From assembly GCF_002980575.1 (NCBI RefSeq), contig NZ_PVBS01000001.1:620001-684000 (forward strand): 64,000 bases of DNA, read 5' to 3'. Shown here one piece after another: positions 10,576-20,224 of this stretch (position 1 is the stretch's first letter; the number at the start of each line of letters is the position of its first letter). The stretch is from Sphingobacterium gobiense. Lineage in GTDB: Bacteria > Bacteroidota > Bacteroidia > Sphingobacteriales > Sphingobacteriaceae. Under the pieces are notes generated by a model. The model made no database searches, was not told the DNA's origin, and saw nothing but the letters and a program-made list of their open reading frames with translations. The position numbers were made by a program, and so were the translations under genes.

Positions 10576-13338
10576 GTGGGACATCATCGGTATCTTATAT
10601 TCTTGATTGCAACGCTCTTTTTTGTTGGGTTTGGTTCGATTAGAACAAAAGCCCAAACAGAGTCTCGCCAGATTCAGGGATTTGTAGTTGATACCGCCGG
10701 AACGAGATTAAAAAGTGTTACGATACGGTTGACGAGCACACAAGATACTGTTACTGTAATAAGCTCAAATGCCGGATATTATCGTATCAAGGGTATTAAA
10801 GGCTCGGATATTCGAATTTCTTACAGCATGTTGGGTTATCAGATTGTCAATAGGACGCTGTCATCGCAAAATGTATCCAGCTTTATCGTCATGCCCAATG
10901 TGGTGTTACGGCCACAGAGCTCATTATTAGAGGGCGTGTATGTCGTAAAAACTATTCCGATAGTGCGCGCTGGGGATACCATTCAATACAATATGGATGC
11001 ATTTACCTTTCGGACGAATTCTCTCCTAGAGGAGGCCTTAAAGCAACTGCCGGGCATCCAGGTTTCTCGTGATGGTACAGTATACGCACAAGGGAAACCT
11101 ATTTCGTCTGTACAAGTGGATGGTAGAAAATTTTTTGGGGGTGATGTACTGACGGCCACGCGTAATCTACCTGCCGATTTTATCAAAAGCATACAGATAT
11201 TAAACCACAGCGACAATAATGCGGCAGATCGAAGTTTTACGACAGAAGATCCCGAGAAAATTCTCAATATTGTCCTTAAGGACGACCGTAAACGTATTTC
11301 TTTTGGACAATTGACTGCAGGCATGGGAACTAGAGAGCGCTATATCGGTAGTGCGGGCCTTAATCGTTTTGATGATGGACAAGAATTTTCATTGGTAGGC
11401 TCCATCAATAATACCAATACGAGCTTATTCTCTTTTGGTTCACCGACTGGGATGGGAGAAAGGGAAAAATCGCTTTTTGATGTTAATGATTTTGTAGATC
11501 CAACAGATGGTCTCAACAATATTAAATCATTGGGACTTAGCTTTTCAGACAATCTAGCTGAACATACGCAGTTCAATGCAAGCTATAGCTTCACGAAGAA
11601 AAAAAATATGACAAATGGAAACTCTATTTTGAAGTCATATTATGATCAATTTGATCGGAATTCCATCTCTAATGCAGAAGAGTATCATACGATCAATGAT
11701 GATAATTTTCATCGGCTCGCGGCTGAACTGAAACATCGTTTTAAGAATCACGATATTTTAGAGGTAAAGCCGGTATTTTCGTACAACGAAGTTTCCGTTT
11801 GGAATCAGAGGACTAGGTTGGTAAAAAATAATAAAATAACAAACGACGGAAAATATCAAGATTCATCTTCTCACAAAAATCCCAATTTGGATCTTGATAT
11901 ATTGTACGCTAAAGTTTTTAAGAAACGAGGTAGAAAGTTAATGGGAAGCGTTTCCTTTAACTTTAACAGCCAACGTAAATTAGAAGATGTGCGGGATTAC
12001 TATTTATCTGTCGATTCTACGCCCGTAGACCCAATAATAAGCCGATTCGAGCAACGCTATTTTATTCAGCAACGTAATGGTACGGATGGTGCTAGAGCCT
12101 CACTATCTTTTGTTGAACCTTTTTCCGAATATAGTACATTGGAGTTTCTGTATAACTATGAAATAACGGATATGACGACACAGCGAATCGTTGAAGACAA
12201 ACTTAAATTTACGGAACCCGACGATTTTTTCTATGTTGATTCCCTGGGTGTCAATTATAATTACCGTTTTAGAAATAGTCGTATGGGGCTAAATTATCAG
12301 TACACACCAAATAAAACTTTTAAAGCTAATATTGGATTTGCTGTGCAACCGGTAAAGTTGACTAGTTTCCTTCCTAGGGATGATATGCAATATACCTACG
12401 AAAATGTTAATCTAGTACCTACCGCAGGTTTTAAATGGAGATTGAATGACGAAACGGACTGGAGTGTTGATTATATGGGTAAAAACAATCAGCCTAACTT
12501 GCTGCATATCATTCCGATACGCGATAATAGCAATTCGCAAAATGTTATCATTGGAAATCCAGAACTGAAAGCAGAATTCTCTAATAGAATCAGTACGACG
12601 TTACGAAAATTTGTGACCTCGAGAGGACAATATTTTGAGACAAATTTTGCTTACAACTATGTCGCAAACAAAATTGTATCCGATAAAACAGCATTCTCCG
12701 GTTCTACTATTCAAGAAACCACATTCAAAAATACAGACGGATATTACGATATTAAATGGTATTATCTCTTCAATACATCGTTATTCAATGAGAATGTACA
12801 ACTGGATATTAGTGGAAATGCGGATTATTACAACAACTTATCGTATGTGAACGACCAACGGAATACAACCAAGCAGTTTATATACGCTCAGTCTGCTCAG
12901 TTGCGCTATACGTGGAGCGATTATCTGGAGTCGATGTTTAATGCTAATTATCTTTTAAACAATGCGACCTATACTTGGCCCTTTCGCACGGAAATCACAG
13001 GGCATAGCTTGCTTGCAAGTGCCGCTACGAAAGGTTATATAGGAGAGTACATCACGTTAGGTGCGGAGATGTCGCAACGGTTTAATTCCGGCTATGCCAG
13101 TAGTTTTATGAATATTAATCCTACAATTATTAATGCATACTTGGAATTTTCGTTTTTGCACAATAAGAGGGCGTTGTTACGTCTACAGGGGTTTGATTTG
13201 TTAGATCAGAATAAAAATATGGGTACATATAGTGAATACATAGGTAATGATGTATATGAAGCGCGGAATAACCGACTTGGACGTTACTTTATGGTCACAT
13301 TAAACATGCGTTTGCAGAAGTACCCCAAAAAAAGATAA
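10576..13338 (+). CDS. TonB-type outer-membrane beta-barrel protein with CarboxypepD_reg domain
   Basis: A 920-residue outer-membrane protein. The signal peptide covers residues 1-27 (ending TKAQ). Residues 29-110 form a CarboxypepD_reg-like sandwich (IQGFVVDTAGTRLKSVTIRL). A plug-like segment follows (LEEALKQLPGIQVSRDGTVY, SVQVDGRKFFGGD), then a large barrel with aromatic strand ends of the OMP_b-brl_3 type. No SusD partner is adjacent, so a polysaccharide-utilisation role is not supported. The start is GTG; a four-codon ATG ORF just before it (10556) is out of frame. The quinone oxidoreductase gene begins 4 bp downstream, so the two are probably co-transcribed. Confidence 0.88.
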   Translation: MGHHRYLIFLIATLFFVGFGSIRTKAQTESRQIQGFVVDTAGTRLKSVTIRLTSTQDTVTVISSNAGYYRIKGIKGSDIRISYSMLGYQIVNRTLSSQNVSSFIVMPNVVLRPQSSLLEGVYVVKTIPIVRAGDTIQYNMDAFTFRTNSLLEEALKQLPGIQVSRDGTVYAQGKPISSVQVDGRKFFGGDVLTATRNLPADFIKSIQILNHSDNNAADRSFTTEDPEKILNIVLKDDRKRISFGQLTAGMGTRERYIGSAGLNRFDDGQEFSLVGSINNTNTSLFSFGSPTGMGEREKSLFDVNDFVDPTDGLNNIKSLGLSFSDNLAEHTQFNASYSFTKKKNMTNGNSILKSYYDQFDRNSISNAEEYHTINDDNFHRLAAELKHRFKNHDILEVKPVFSYNEVSVWNQRTRLVKNNKITNDGKYQDSSSHKNPNLDLDILYAKVFKKRGRKLMGSVSFNFNSQRKLEDVRDYYLSVDSTPVDPIISRFEQRYFIQQRNGTDGARASLSFVEPFSEYSTLEFLYNYEITDMTTQRIVEDKLKFTEPDDFFYVDSLGVNYNYRFRNSRMGLNYQYTPNKTFKANIGFAVQPVKLTSFLPRDDMQYTYENVNLVPTAGFKWRLNDETDWSVDYMGKNNQPNLLHIIPIRDNSNSQNVIIGNPELKAEFSNRISTTLRKFVTSRGQYFETNFAYNYVANKIVSDKTAFSGSTIQETTFKNTDGYYDIKWYYLFNTSLFNENVQLDISGNADYYNNLSYVNDQRNTTKQFIYAQSAQLRYTWSDYLESMFNANYLLNNATYTWPFRTEITGHSLLASAATKGYIGEYITLGAEMSQRFNSGYASSFMNINPTIINAYLEFSFLHNKRALLRLQGFDLLDQNKNMGTYSEYIGNDVYEARNNRLGRYFMVTLNMRLQKYPKKR

Positions 13339-13342
13339 TACA

Positions 13343-14308
13343 GTGAAAGCGATCGTTATTACAGAAGCAGGAGGTCCAGATGTTTTACAGGTTCAGGAGC
13401 GCACTATACCGGCGGTAGCAGAGCGTGATGTGTTGATAGAGGTTAAAGCTGCAGGAGTAAACCGTCCGGATATTTTTCAGCGTAAAGGAAACTATCCTGC
13501 TCCTGAAGGTGTCGTTGCGGATATCCCGGGGCTTGAAGTGGCTGGAATTATTACACAGGTGGGTACGGCGGTAACCGAACGAAAAGTAGGAGATAAGGTA
13601 TGTTGTCTAGTGGCTGGCGGGGGCTATGCGGAATATGTAGCGGCGCATTCCGATATGTGTCTTCCTATTCCCGAAGAAATTAGCTTTGAAGAAGCGGCGG
13701 CTTTGCCGGAAACAGTATATACGGTATGGGATAATGTGTTCCGTCGGGGCGCTTTGCAAGAGGGAGAGTCCATTTTGATTCATGGAGGCGCAGGTGGAAT
13801 CGGCAGTACAGCCATACAACTAGCGAAAGCCTTTGGCGCGAGGGTGCTGACGACGGTTAGTAGCGTTGAAAAAGAAGCTTATTGTCGGCAGCTGGGGGCT
13901 GATAAGGTCGTCAACTATCGAAACACTGATTTTCGGGAAGCTTTACAAGATGAGACAGTGAATATTATATTAGACAGTATCGGTGGTGATTATTTCCGGA
14001 GAAACCTCGATTTGTTGGATACGGACGGTCGCCTCGTCTATATCAATGCGGTGAAAGGAAATATGGTGGAACTTAATATTTTGAAATTGATGCAAAAGCG
14101 TATCCTAATAACGGGAAGTACATTGCGTGCTCGCGATCTTTCTTTCAAAATACCACTGACGCGGGATATATACCAGCATGTTTGGCCGCTCATTGGAAAG
14201 TCCTTTTTGCCCCAATTGTTTAAAGCGTTTCCAATAGAAGATGCGGCAAAGGCACATGAATTGATGGAGGATGGCACTTTTTTAGGAAAACTGGTGCTCG
14301 TCGTTTAA
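13343..14308 (+). CDS. NAD(P)H quinone oxidoreductase, PIG3/QOR family
   Basis: A medium-chain dehydrogenase/reductase of 321 residues without the structural-zinc cysteine cluster. The GroES-like N-terminal domain has VKAAGVNRPDIFQRKGNYP. The Rossmann domain carries the dinucleotide loop HGGAGGIGSTAIQLAKAFG. Sequence flavour matches the PIG3/TP53I3-type quinone oxidoreductases, which reduce quinones with NADPH in the cytosol. It starts with GTG only 4 bp after the previous stop, indicating coupled translation. The physiological substrate cannot be told from sequence. Confidence 0.88.
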   Translation: MKAIVITEAGGPDVLQVQERTIPAVAERDVLIEVKAAGVNRPDIFQRKGNYPAPEGVVADIPGLEVAGIITQVGTAVTERKVGDKVCCLVAGGGYAEYVAAHSDMCLPIPEEISFEEAAALPETVYTVWDNVFRRGALQEGESILIHGGAGGIGSTAIQLAKAFGARVLTTVSSVEKEAYCRQLGADKVVNYRNTDFREALQDETVNIILDSIGGDYFRRNLDLLDTDGRLVYINAVKGNMVELNILKLMQKRILITGSTLRARDLSFKIPLTRDIYQHVWPLIGKSFLPQLFKAFPIEDAAKAHELMEDGTFLGKLVLVV

Positions 14309-14345
14309 TACGAACTTGAAAATCCGTTATTAAAAAATATAAATT

Positions 14346-15323
14346 ATGCAAAATATAAGATGGGGTATGATTGGCGTCGGCGATGTAACGGAGGTAAAAA
14401 GTGGTCCAGCTTTCTATAAAACTCCGTATTCGTCATTAATGGCCGTTACTTCCCGCACAAAAGAGAAAGCGGTGGATTATGCGCTACGGCATGGTGTGCC
14501 TAACGTGTATAGCGATGTAGCAGCGTTATTGACTGATTCAGACATTGATATCGTTTACATAGCTACCCCTCCAAGCACGCATAAGGAATATGCGTTACAA
14601 GTGATACAAGCTGGAAAACCAGTATATGTCGAAAAACCTATGGCGATGTCATTTGCGGAGGCTAAGGAGATGTATGATATTGCAAAGCAAAGGGGGGTTC
14701 CGATATTTGTTGCTTTTTATCGTCGAGCGTTGGCCTATTTTATGCAAATAAAACAATGGGTTAACGAAGGGAAAATAGGAAAAATACTAGCGGTAGCGGT
14801 GCGGTTGATACGTGCGCCCCACTTTTCTGACTTACACCCCGATACGCATAGATGGCGTATAAAAAAAGAAATAGGAGGAGAAGGATACTTCGTGGATATG
14901 GCTCCTCATACACTTGATATATTGGATTATATTCTTGGTCCCATAGCGGACGTAAAAGGGTATGTTGCGAATCTTGCCGGAAATTATGAAGTGTCGGATA
15001 GCGTTTGTGCAAGTTGGCGACATAACAATGGCGTTTTAGGAATCGGCACGTGGACATTTTCCGGTTTTAAAGAAGCGGAAGAAGACCAAATCATTATCAC
15101 TGGAACAGAAGGAGAGATACGCTGTAGCACATTTGATTTCTCACCGGCTACTTGCATAACAACATCCGGTAAGCAATTCTATGATTTTGAAAAACCGATA
15201 CATATCCAACAACCCCTAATAGAATCGATCGTGCAGGAATTACGCGGCGAGGGATATTGTCCCTCAACCGGTGAGAGCGCCTTACGAACAGCAGCAGTAA
15301 TGGAAAAAATTTTTACAATTTAA
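14346..15323 (+). CDS. Gfo/Idh/MocA family oxidoreductase
   Basis: A cytosolic NAD(P)-dependent oxidoreductase of 325 residues. The Rossmann motif is GMIGVGDVTEVKSGP at residues 7-21. The family lysine motif is YVEKPMAMS, where the lysine helps catalysis. The C-terminal alpha/beta domain includes GEGYFVDMAPHTLDILDYIL, the usual histidine-containing helix. Substrates of the family are sugars, inositols or sugar acids; nothing nearby identifies this one. The gene is 37 bp after the quinone oxidoreductase and its 3' end overlaps the convergent SnoaL-like gene by 11 bp. Confidence 0.9.
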   Translation: MQNIRWGMIGVGDVTEVKSGPAFYKTPYSSLMAVTSRTKEKAVDYALRHGVPNVYSDVAALLTDSDIDIVYIATPPSTHKEYALQVIQAGKPVYVEKPMAMSFAEAKEMYDIAKQRGVPIFVAFYRRALAYFMQIKQWVNEGKIGKILAVAVRLIRAPHFSDLHPDTHRWRIKKEIGGEGYFVDMAPHTLDILDYILGPIADVKGYVANLAGNYEVSDSVCASWRHNNGVLGIGTWTFSGFKEAEEDQIIITGTEGEIRCSTFDFSPATCITTSGKQFYDFEKPIHIQQPLIESIVQELRGEGYCPSTGESALRTAAVMEKIFTI

Positions 15324-15765
15324 ATGCTTGTCTGGCCAAAAGCTGCCAGCTGCCATTCGATTTCACCCATGTCAATATGATACCTAAGCGGATATCGGCA
15401 GGCCCTTTTCCCGGGTCGTTAGTTTTGGCATTTAATGTATGACGAACAATAGCCGTACTGTCTTGAACCTCCACTTTTTGGTCGGTGATTTGAATTTCTT
15501 CAAAAACAGAAGCTCCGGAAACAAGTGTATGCACAAATTGCTTTTTTGTTTCTATCTTACCACTGGAATGACCATAGCTAAGCTTCTCCGAAGCGAGTTT
15601 ATCTAACACCTGAGCGGCAGGTCTTAACATGGCTTCCGTAAGTGCTCTTGTAACAATCTCCACCTCTTCTTGTGAAGAATCATTTTTTTGGGCGGATGTT
15701 TTGGAAAAAACCGTTGTTATGACGATAGTTAATATGACCAAGGGTACGCTGTTATTTAATATCAT
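15313..15765 (-). CDS. Exported SnoaL/NTF2-like (DUF4440) protein
   Basis: A 150-residue protein with a signal peptide (LVILTIVITTVFSKTSAQ) and an NTF2-like cone fold signature. It has a first helix (EEVEIVTRALTEAMLRPAAQVLDKL), a hydrophobic-strand middle (KVEVQDSTAIVRHTLNA) and an ending SWQLLARQAFKL that is typical of DUF4440 proteins. The ATG at 15765 is preferred over a TTG at 15789, which would add eight polar residues before the signal peptide. It probably acts in the periplasm as a ligand-binding or small hydrolase-like domain; the function is unknown. Confidence 0.8.
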   Translation of the reverse strand: MILNNSVPLVILTIVITTVFSKTSAQKNDSSQEEVEIVTRALTEAMLRPAAQVLDKLASEKLSYGHSSGKIETKKQFVHTLVSGASVFEEIQITDQKVEVQDSTAIVRHTLNAKTNDPGKGPADIRLGIILTWVKSNGSWQLLARQAFKL

Positions 15766-15972
15766 ATCGTGATAAATTTTATTTGACAATCGAATTTAAT
15801 GACTCTGGTTCGATATTCCAAGAGATATATTTTCCAGATACGGATCATAATCACATTTATCTTTTGGTTTAGTTTAAAAATCATTATATTGCTTTGTATA
15901 GATACACAGTATCGGAGAAAAACGTGTACAAAAATTCATACTTCGGAATTAACAAACATTATTATCGACGAG

Positions 15973-17214
15973 ATGGAGACCAACAGATACCAAATACCGG
16001 AAAACACAATCGGGCATATTCATATCGAAGAACAACACGGCGCTCACAATTATCACCCGTTGCCAGTTGTGCTAACAAAGGGACTGGGGCCATTTCTTTG
16101 GGACGTCGAAGGCAAACGTTACTACGACTTTCTATCAGGATATTCTGCGGTTAATCAAGGACATTGCCATCCAAAGATTGTGGAAGCTTTGACGGAGCAA
16201 GCTAAGCAACTCACCTTAACATCGAGAGCTTTTCATAGCGATAAGATGGCGGAATACACGCGATATATCACGCAGTATTTTGGTTATGATAAAGTGCTGC
16301 CCATGAATACGGGAGTAGAGGCTGTGGAAACAGCGTTAAAATTAGCTCGTAAATGGGGTTATGTTGTGAAAGGAGTACCAGATAATCAAGCTAAAATTAT
16401 TACGGTAGATGGAAACTTTCACGGTCGCACGATCAATGTTATTTCATTTAGTACGGACCCAACGGCGAGAGTCGGTTTTGGGCCTTTTATGCCGGGGTAT
16501 ATCACTATTCCGTACAACGATCTGAACGCACTTCGTGATGCCCTCGTAGATGAAAATGTCGTCGGATTTTTAGTTGAACCTATTCAGGGTGAAGCAGGCG
16601 TATATGTTCCCGACGATGGATATTTAGCGGCTGCCAAATTGCTCTGTGACGAACACCGTGTGTTATTTATAGGTGATGAGATTCAAACGGGCCTATCGAG
16701 AACCGGAAAATTATTGGCATGTGATCATGAAAATGTCCGACCTGACATTCTTATTTTGGGAAAGGCACTAAGTGGGGGAGTCATGCCAATTTCTGCAGTG
16801 CTTGCAGATGACGAGATTATGTTGACAATAGCTCCTGGCGAACATGGATCGACATATGGAGGTAATCCCCTGGCTTGTGCTGTTGCAATAGCTTCATTGG
16901 AAGTTTTAAAAGAGGAAGAACTTGCAGACCGCGCCGCAGAACTCGGTAATTATTTCCGATCAGCACTGATCAAACTAGCGCACCCGGCGATTTGCCAAGT
17001 AAGGGGGAAAGGACTGCTCAATGCTATCGTTATTAACCATCCTATAAGTAATGCCGCTGATATTTTGTGTTTGGAACTGATGAGAAATGGGTTGTTAGCG
17101 AAGCCTACACATGGTGATAAGATTCGTTTTGCGCCTCCCTTAGTTATCTCTAAAGAAGAATTGGAAGAATCTATTGGTATCATCCGAAAATCGTTAGTAG
17201 TGCTCGGTGAGTGA
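15973..17214 (+). CDS. rocD: Ornithine aminotransferase
   Basis: A PLP-dependent class III aminotransferase of 413 residues that converts ornithine and 2-oxoglutarate to glutamate semialdehyde and glutamate, linking arginine and proline metabolism. Visible features are [19 protein letters not shown] near the cofactor phosphate site, the cofactor aspartate region [15 protein letters not shown], and the Schiff-base lysine in [11 protein letters not shown]. The frame is open 58 codons upstream, but that part is a low-complexity hydrophobic translation of non-coding DNA; the ATG at 15973 ([12 protein letters not shown]) matches the family start. It is divergent from the SnoaL-like gene. Confidence 0.94.
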   Translation: METNRYQIPENTIGHIHIEEQHGAHNYHPLPVVLTKGLGPFLWDVEGKRYYDFLSGYSAVNQGHCHPKIVEALTEQAKQLTLTSRAFHSDKMAEYTRYITQYFGYDKVLPMNTGVEAVETALKLARKWGYVVKGVPDNQAKIITVDGNFHGRTINVISFSTDPTARVGFGPFMPGYITIPYNDLNALRDALVDENVVGFLVEPIQGEAGVYVPDDGYLAAAKLLCDEHRVLFIGDEIQTGLSRTGKLLACDHENVRPDILILGKALSGGVMPISAVLADDEIMLTIAPGEHGSTYGGNPLACAVAIASLEVLKEEELADRAAELGNYFRSALIKLAHPAICQVRGKGLLNAIVINHPISNAADILCLELMRNGLLAKPTHGDKIRFAPPLVISKEELEESIGIIRKSLVVLGE

Positions 17215-17352
17215 AAAGTAGGGACGGGTGAAAGACGTAGCTTAAAAGTAATTTGGATGTCTTTTTTCGTCGGGAAACGGAGCGCATGTTGTGAACATCA
17301 AAAAAGATCGGTATTTTTAGAAGCAATTTTAATTACTAAAATTAAGACATTT

Positions 17353-18027
17353 ATGAGAAAGATTTTTTTATCAATGGTGGTGGGTACAGCCATTCTGTTC
17401 GCTTCTTGTGGAGGAAATTCTTCAAAGACGCAAGTATCCGAGAAGCAAGAAGTAGCGGAGAAACAAGGAGACGTATACGTTGCTGACGTAGAGGCTTCCA
17501 AAGTGAATTGGAGAGCTACGCACAAGGGTGGCCTTGCTCCCCGTTGGGGAACACTTTCTGTAAGTTCCGGTGAATTGTCGGTTGCTGATGGCAATGTTAA
17601 AGCGGGTGAATTTACCATTGATATGAAATCCTTGCAGGTTGATGCAGCTTCAGTAACGGAGGCCGATAAAAAAGCTATTGATTTGCAAAACCACTTGAAA
17701 AACGAAGACTTTTTTAATGTTGATAACTACCCGACGGCAACCTTCCATATTACGGAGGTCTCTGATTTAGATTTATTGGCTGTGAAAGATGCAGTGGAAG
17801 GAGCTAATAAACTCGTTAGCGGTAATCTTACTTTATTAGACAGTACACTGAATATTTCTTTTCCTGCTAAAATTGATGTTCAAGGTGAGGAAATAGCGGT
17901 AGAAGCTAAATTTACGGTAAACCGCGTGGATTGGGGAATCAAATTTGGCACTTCCGAATTGGATCCTGCGGAATGGGGAATAAGCAGAGACATCGAAGTG
18001 GGTATTAATTTGGAAGCAAGGAGATAA
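17353..18027 (+). CDS. YceI-family lipoprotein
   Basis: A 224-residue lipoprotein. Residues 1-19 form a lipoprotein signal with lipobox LFASC, so the mature chain is anchored in a membrane through the cysteine. The rest is a YceI lipocalin-like barrel (SKVNWRATHKGGLAPRWGTL, HLKNEDFFNVDNYPTATFHI), a family that binds isoprenoid or other lipophilic ligands in the periplasm. The upstream in-frame start at 17257 is rejected because only the ATG at 17353 begins a signal peptide. It is a single gene with a terminator directly after. Confidence 0.9.
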   Translation: MRKIFLSMVVGTAILFASCGGNSSKTQVSEKQEVAEKQGDVYVADVEASKVNWRATHKGGLAPRWGTLSVSSGELSVADGNVKAGEFTIDMKSLQVDAASVTEADKKAIDLQNHLKNEDFFNVDNYPTATFHITEVSDLDLLAVKDAVEGANKLVSGNLTLLDSTLNISFPAKIDVQGEEIAVEAKFTVNRVDWGIKFGTSELDPAEWGISRDIEVGINLEARR

Positions 18028-18054
18028 CGACGAGTATCTAAACAAAAACTATTC

Positions 18055-18090
18055 AAAACGCCCTCTCTCTATTTGCAGGGGGCGTTTTTT
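18055..18090 (+). terminator. Rho-independent terminator after the YceI gene
   Basis: AAAACGCCC pairs with GGGCGTTTT (18055-18063 and 18080-18088) and a T run follows. Confidence 0.85.
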
Positions 18091-18111
18091 ATTGTGTTCA
18101 TAAAATTTTCC

Positions 18112-18179
18112 AAATAAAAAGGGCTTTCAAACGGAGAGAATGAAAGCCCTAACTAACCAATTATAAACCTAAATTATGA
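18112..18179 (-). ncRNA. Putative small RNA of about 70 nt with own promoter and terminator
   Basis: No ORF of useful length exists here. The minus strand has a consensus promoter (18185-18215), about 30 nt of unstructured AU-rich sequence (CATAATTTAGGTTTATAATT, 18158-18177), and then a perfect 10-bp hairpin AGGGCTTTCA / TGAAAGCCCT (18141-18150 and 18120-18129) followed by TTTTTATTT. Promoter, short body and terminator together define a compact transcription unit. The single-stranded part is complementary to start-codon contexts of the kind AACCTAAATTATG, suggesting an antisense mode of action. An Rfam match (for example Flavo-1) could not be tested. The 5' end is inferred to within a few bases. 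Confidence 0.65.
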
Positions 18180-18184
18180 AAGCA

Positions 18185-18215
18185 CAAATGTAGTGTATTT
18201 TTCACACTAAGTCAA
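18185..18215 (-). promoter_or_regulatory. Promoter of the putative sRNA with embedded GTGTA-N5-TACAC-like operator
   Basis: On the minus strand TTG (18215-18213), exactly 20 bp, then TACATTTG (18192-18185): a perfect -33/-7 pair. The palindrome at 18193-18207 (GTGTA-TTTTT-CACAC on the plus strand) fills the spacer directly against the -7 box, where a bound protein would block RNA polymerase. Confidence 0.75.
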
Positions 18216-18286
18216 GCGTTTTCGTGTATTATTCTTACTATGTTTGTAACATTTTTATGTGACCTATTGTGCCTATATAGCATCTG

Positions 18287-20194
18287 TTAGCCTAATATGT
18301 TGTTAGTAAACCGCATTTTTATCCCCATCTGAAAATTGCCAATCGTCTTGAATATTTCTTTCAAGGTTGCCTTTTCGATTTTGGTTAACGTATTGATGCG
18401 GATATAATTATTGGGATCTGACTTTTGTACTAGTATTTGATTAGCTTGGTTCTCCAATCGTAGAGCCATTAGATAATAATAAGACTGATAAAGCTCGTGG
18501 TACTGTTGAGGAGTGAAAACCCCCAATTCCATTAGCTTTTTTAATCTTTCTCCTGTATTTTCTTGGTATATTCTTTTTTGTAACGCATATACTCTAACCA
18601 GATCTACAATAGGTGTCATGGCATTTTTAATATTAAAAACCTCGGTTTTGCCCACGGTTTCGGTTCTAATATTCCTGAAAAAGGTTAGGGGTGGTTCATA
18701 TTGTAAGGCGTTTTTGGCCGTGAAAGCAAAAAATCGATCGTTTGGCTTTTGTAGTTCCTGTTCCAGAAATTGTTTGAGTTCTTCTATAATATTTTTTTCA
18801 CCATATAGAAAACGGCAATCGAAAAATGTCGAAAATTTGATGGCATTTTCGGGTACACTTTCCTCAATCCATTTTTTATAATTACGTTTCCAATGAGATA
18901 ATGAGTGTGTCCATTCGGGATTGCTGGCCATGTATCCTCCTTCACAATAACTGAACCCTATTTCACTTAAGTGATCGGATACCTTGTTGGCAAATGTCAA
19001 GAAATATTCGCGGACCATTTCTCGCTGTTCGTTGGCTTTGTCTTCGTAGATAATGGCATTATCCTGATCGGTTTTCAAAGTTTGTTCCTTTCTTCCCTCA
19101 CTTCCGGTAACCATAAAAACAAATTTAGCAGGAGGTTCTCCTATTTCCCGGATCACCCTTTCTATCACTTTAATAGCTATAGTGTCGGCTATTGTTGTAA
19201 TGACTTGATTGGTGATCTCGGCATTAATACCCCTGCCAAGCAACTGTTTGATGATTTTTGGTACGTAGTTCCACTTTTGACGTAATTCTTCAATCGTTTC
19301 CGCTAATTTTACGGACTGGATGAAGACTAACGGCGATTGTCCTTGTTCACTCAATATACGATTGCGACTCAGGAAGCCTGCATATTGACCATCTTTTTCC
19401 ACTAAAAGATAACGTGTTTTTGTGCTGAACATCATGAGTACAGCTTCGTATAGATAAGCTTGATAAGATATCGAAACAATGGGATTATCCATGACCTCTG
19501 CGATTGGTGTATTGACATCGACGCATTTTGCAATCACGTTGTCGCGGAGAGTCATATCAGTGGCATAGCCTACGATGTTTCTATTTTCGTCTTGAATGAA
19601 AAGGCAGCTTACGCGATTGTCAGCCATGTGCTTCGCGGCCTTGTAGATGGGAGTGTCCTCTGTACAAGAGACAATGTCTTTGTATGTTATCCCATCAATT
19701 TTTCGAGAATACAGTTGTTCAGCAGCGATATAACTTTCCTCAAAAGAAGCTGGCGTTTTTACAAAATGTGAAAATTCTTCATCCAACATCTTTCTGCCGA
19801 AATCAGTGGTATAATATTGAAAAAAATCTTCATAAGCATGGCACAATTCAAGAAATTCCTTGCGTGGTAAATTGAAGACAACGGTACCCTTCTTTGCCAT
19901 GACCGATTTTAACGCTTTCGTTCTGTTGAGAAGAATGGAGATTCCACCAAAACAATAAGGCGGATGATGTATTTCTATAGAACGTTTATTTTCAGAAGAG
20001 TCGAAAAAAAATGTCTCATATTCTCCCTTGACGATAATGTCAACGCCCTTTACCTCAGTTACCTCTTGTCTGTAAGCAAGCGTATCTCGTGTATATGAAG
20101 TTTGTATCAACGAATCGGAAACGCCCCGAAGTACACTATCCGGAAGGTTATCAAACGGCTTTGTGTTCTTTAAAATTTCAATCAAATTTGACAT
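18287..20194 (-). CDS. cNMP-binding / CBS / DUF294 nucleotidyltransferase-like protein
   Basis: A 635-residue cytosolic multidomain protein. Residues 1-125 resemble a cyclic-nucleotide-binding beta-roll. About 165-290 form two CBS domains (TPIYKAAKHMADNRVSCLFI, PIAEVMDNPIVSI). About 330-490 is a DUF294 GlnD-like nucleotidyltransferase core with GSEGRKEQTLKTDQDNA, where the two aspartates are the expected metal ligands. The remainder is the helical DUF294_C. The layout suggests a nucleotide-sensing transferase that modifies an unknown protein. The exonuclease gene lies 30 bp upstream on the same strand, a pairing also found in other phyla. Confidence 0.88.
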   Translation of the reverse strand: MSNLIEILKNTKPFDNLPDSVLRGVSDSLIQTSYTRDTLAYRQEVTEVKGVDIIVKGEYETFFFDSSENKRSIEIHHPPYCFGGISILLNRTKALKSVMAKKGTVVFNLPRKEFLELCHAYEDFFQYYTTDFGRKMLDEEFSHFVKTPASFEESYIAAEQLYSRKIDGITYKDIVSCTEDTPIYKAAKHMADNRVSCLFIQDENRNIVGYATDMTLRDNVIAKCVDVNTPIAEVMDNPIVSISYQAYLYEAVLMMFSTKTRYLLVEKDGQYAGFLSRNRILSEQGQSPLVFIQSVKLAETIEELRQKWNYVPKIIKQLLGRGINAEITNQVITTIADTIAIKVIERVIREIGEPPAKFVFMVTGSEGRKEQTLKTDQDNAIIYEDKANEQREMVREYFLTFANKVSDHLSEIGFSYCEGGYMASNPEWTHSLSHWKRNYKKWIEESVPENAIKFSTFFDCRFLYGEKNIIEELKQFLEQELQKPNDRFFAFTAKNALQYEPPLTFFRNIRTETVGKTEVFNIKNAMTPIVDLVRVYALQKRIYQENTGERLKKLMELGVFTPQQYHELYQSYYYLMALRLENQANQILVQKSDPNNYIRINTLTKIEKATLKEIFKTIGNFQMGIKMRFTNNILG

Positions 20195-20224
20195 AATTTG
20201 CTTTTTAACACAATGTTAGGTATT

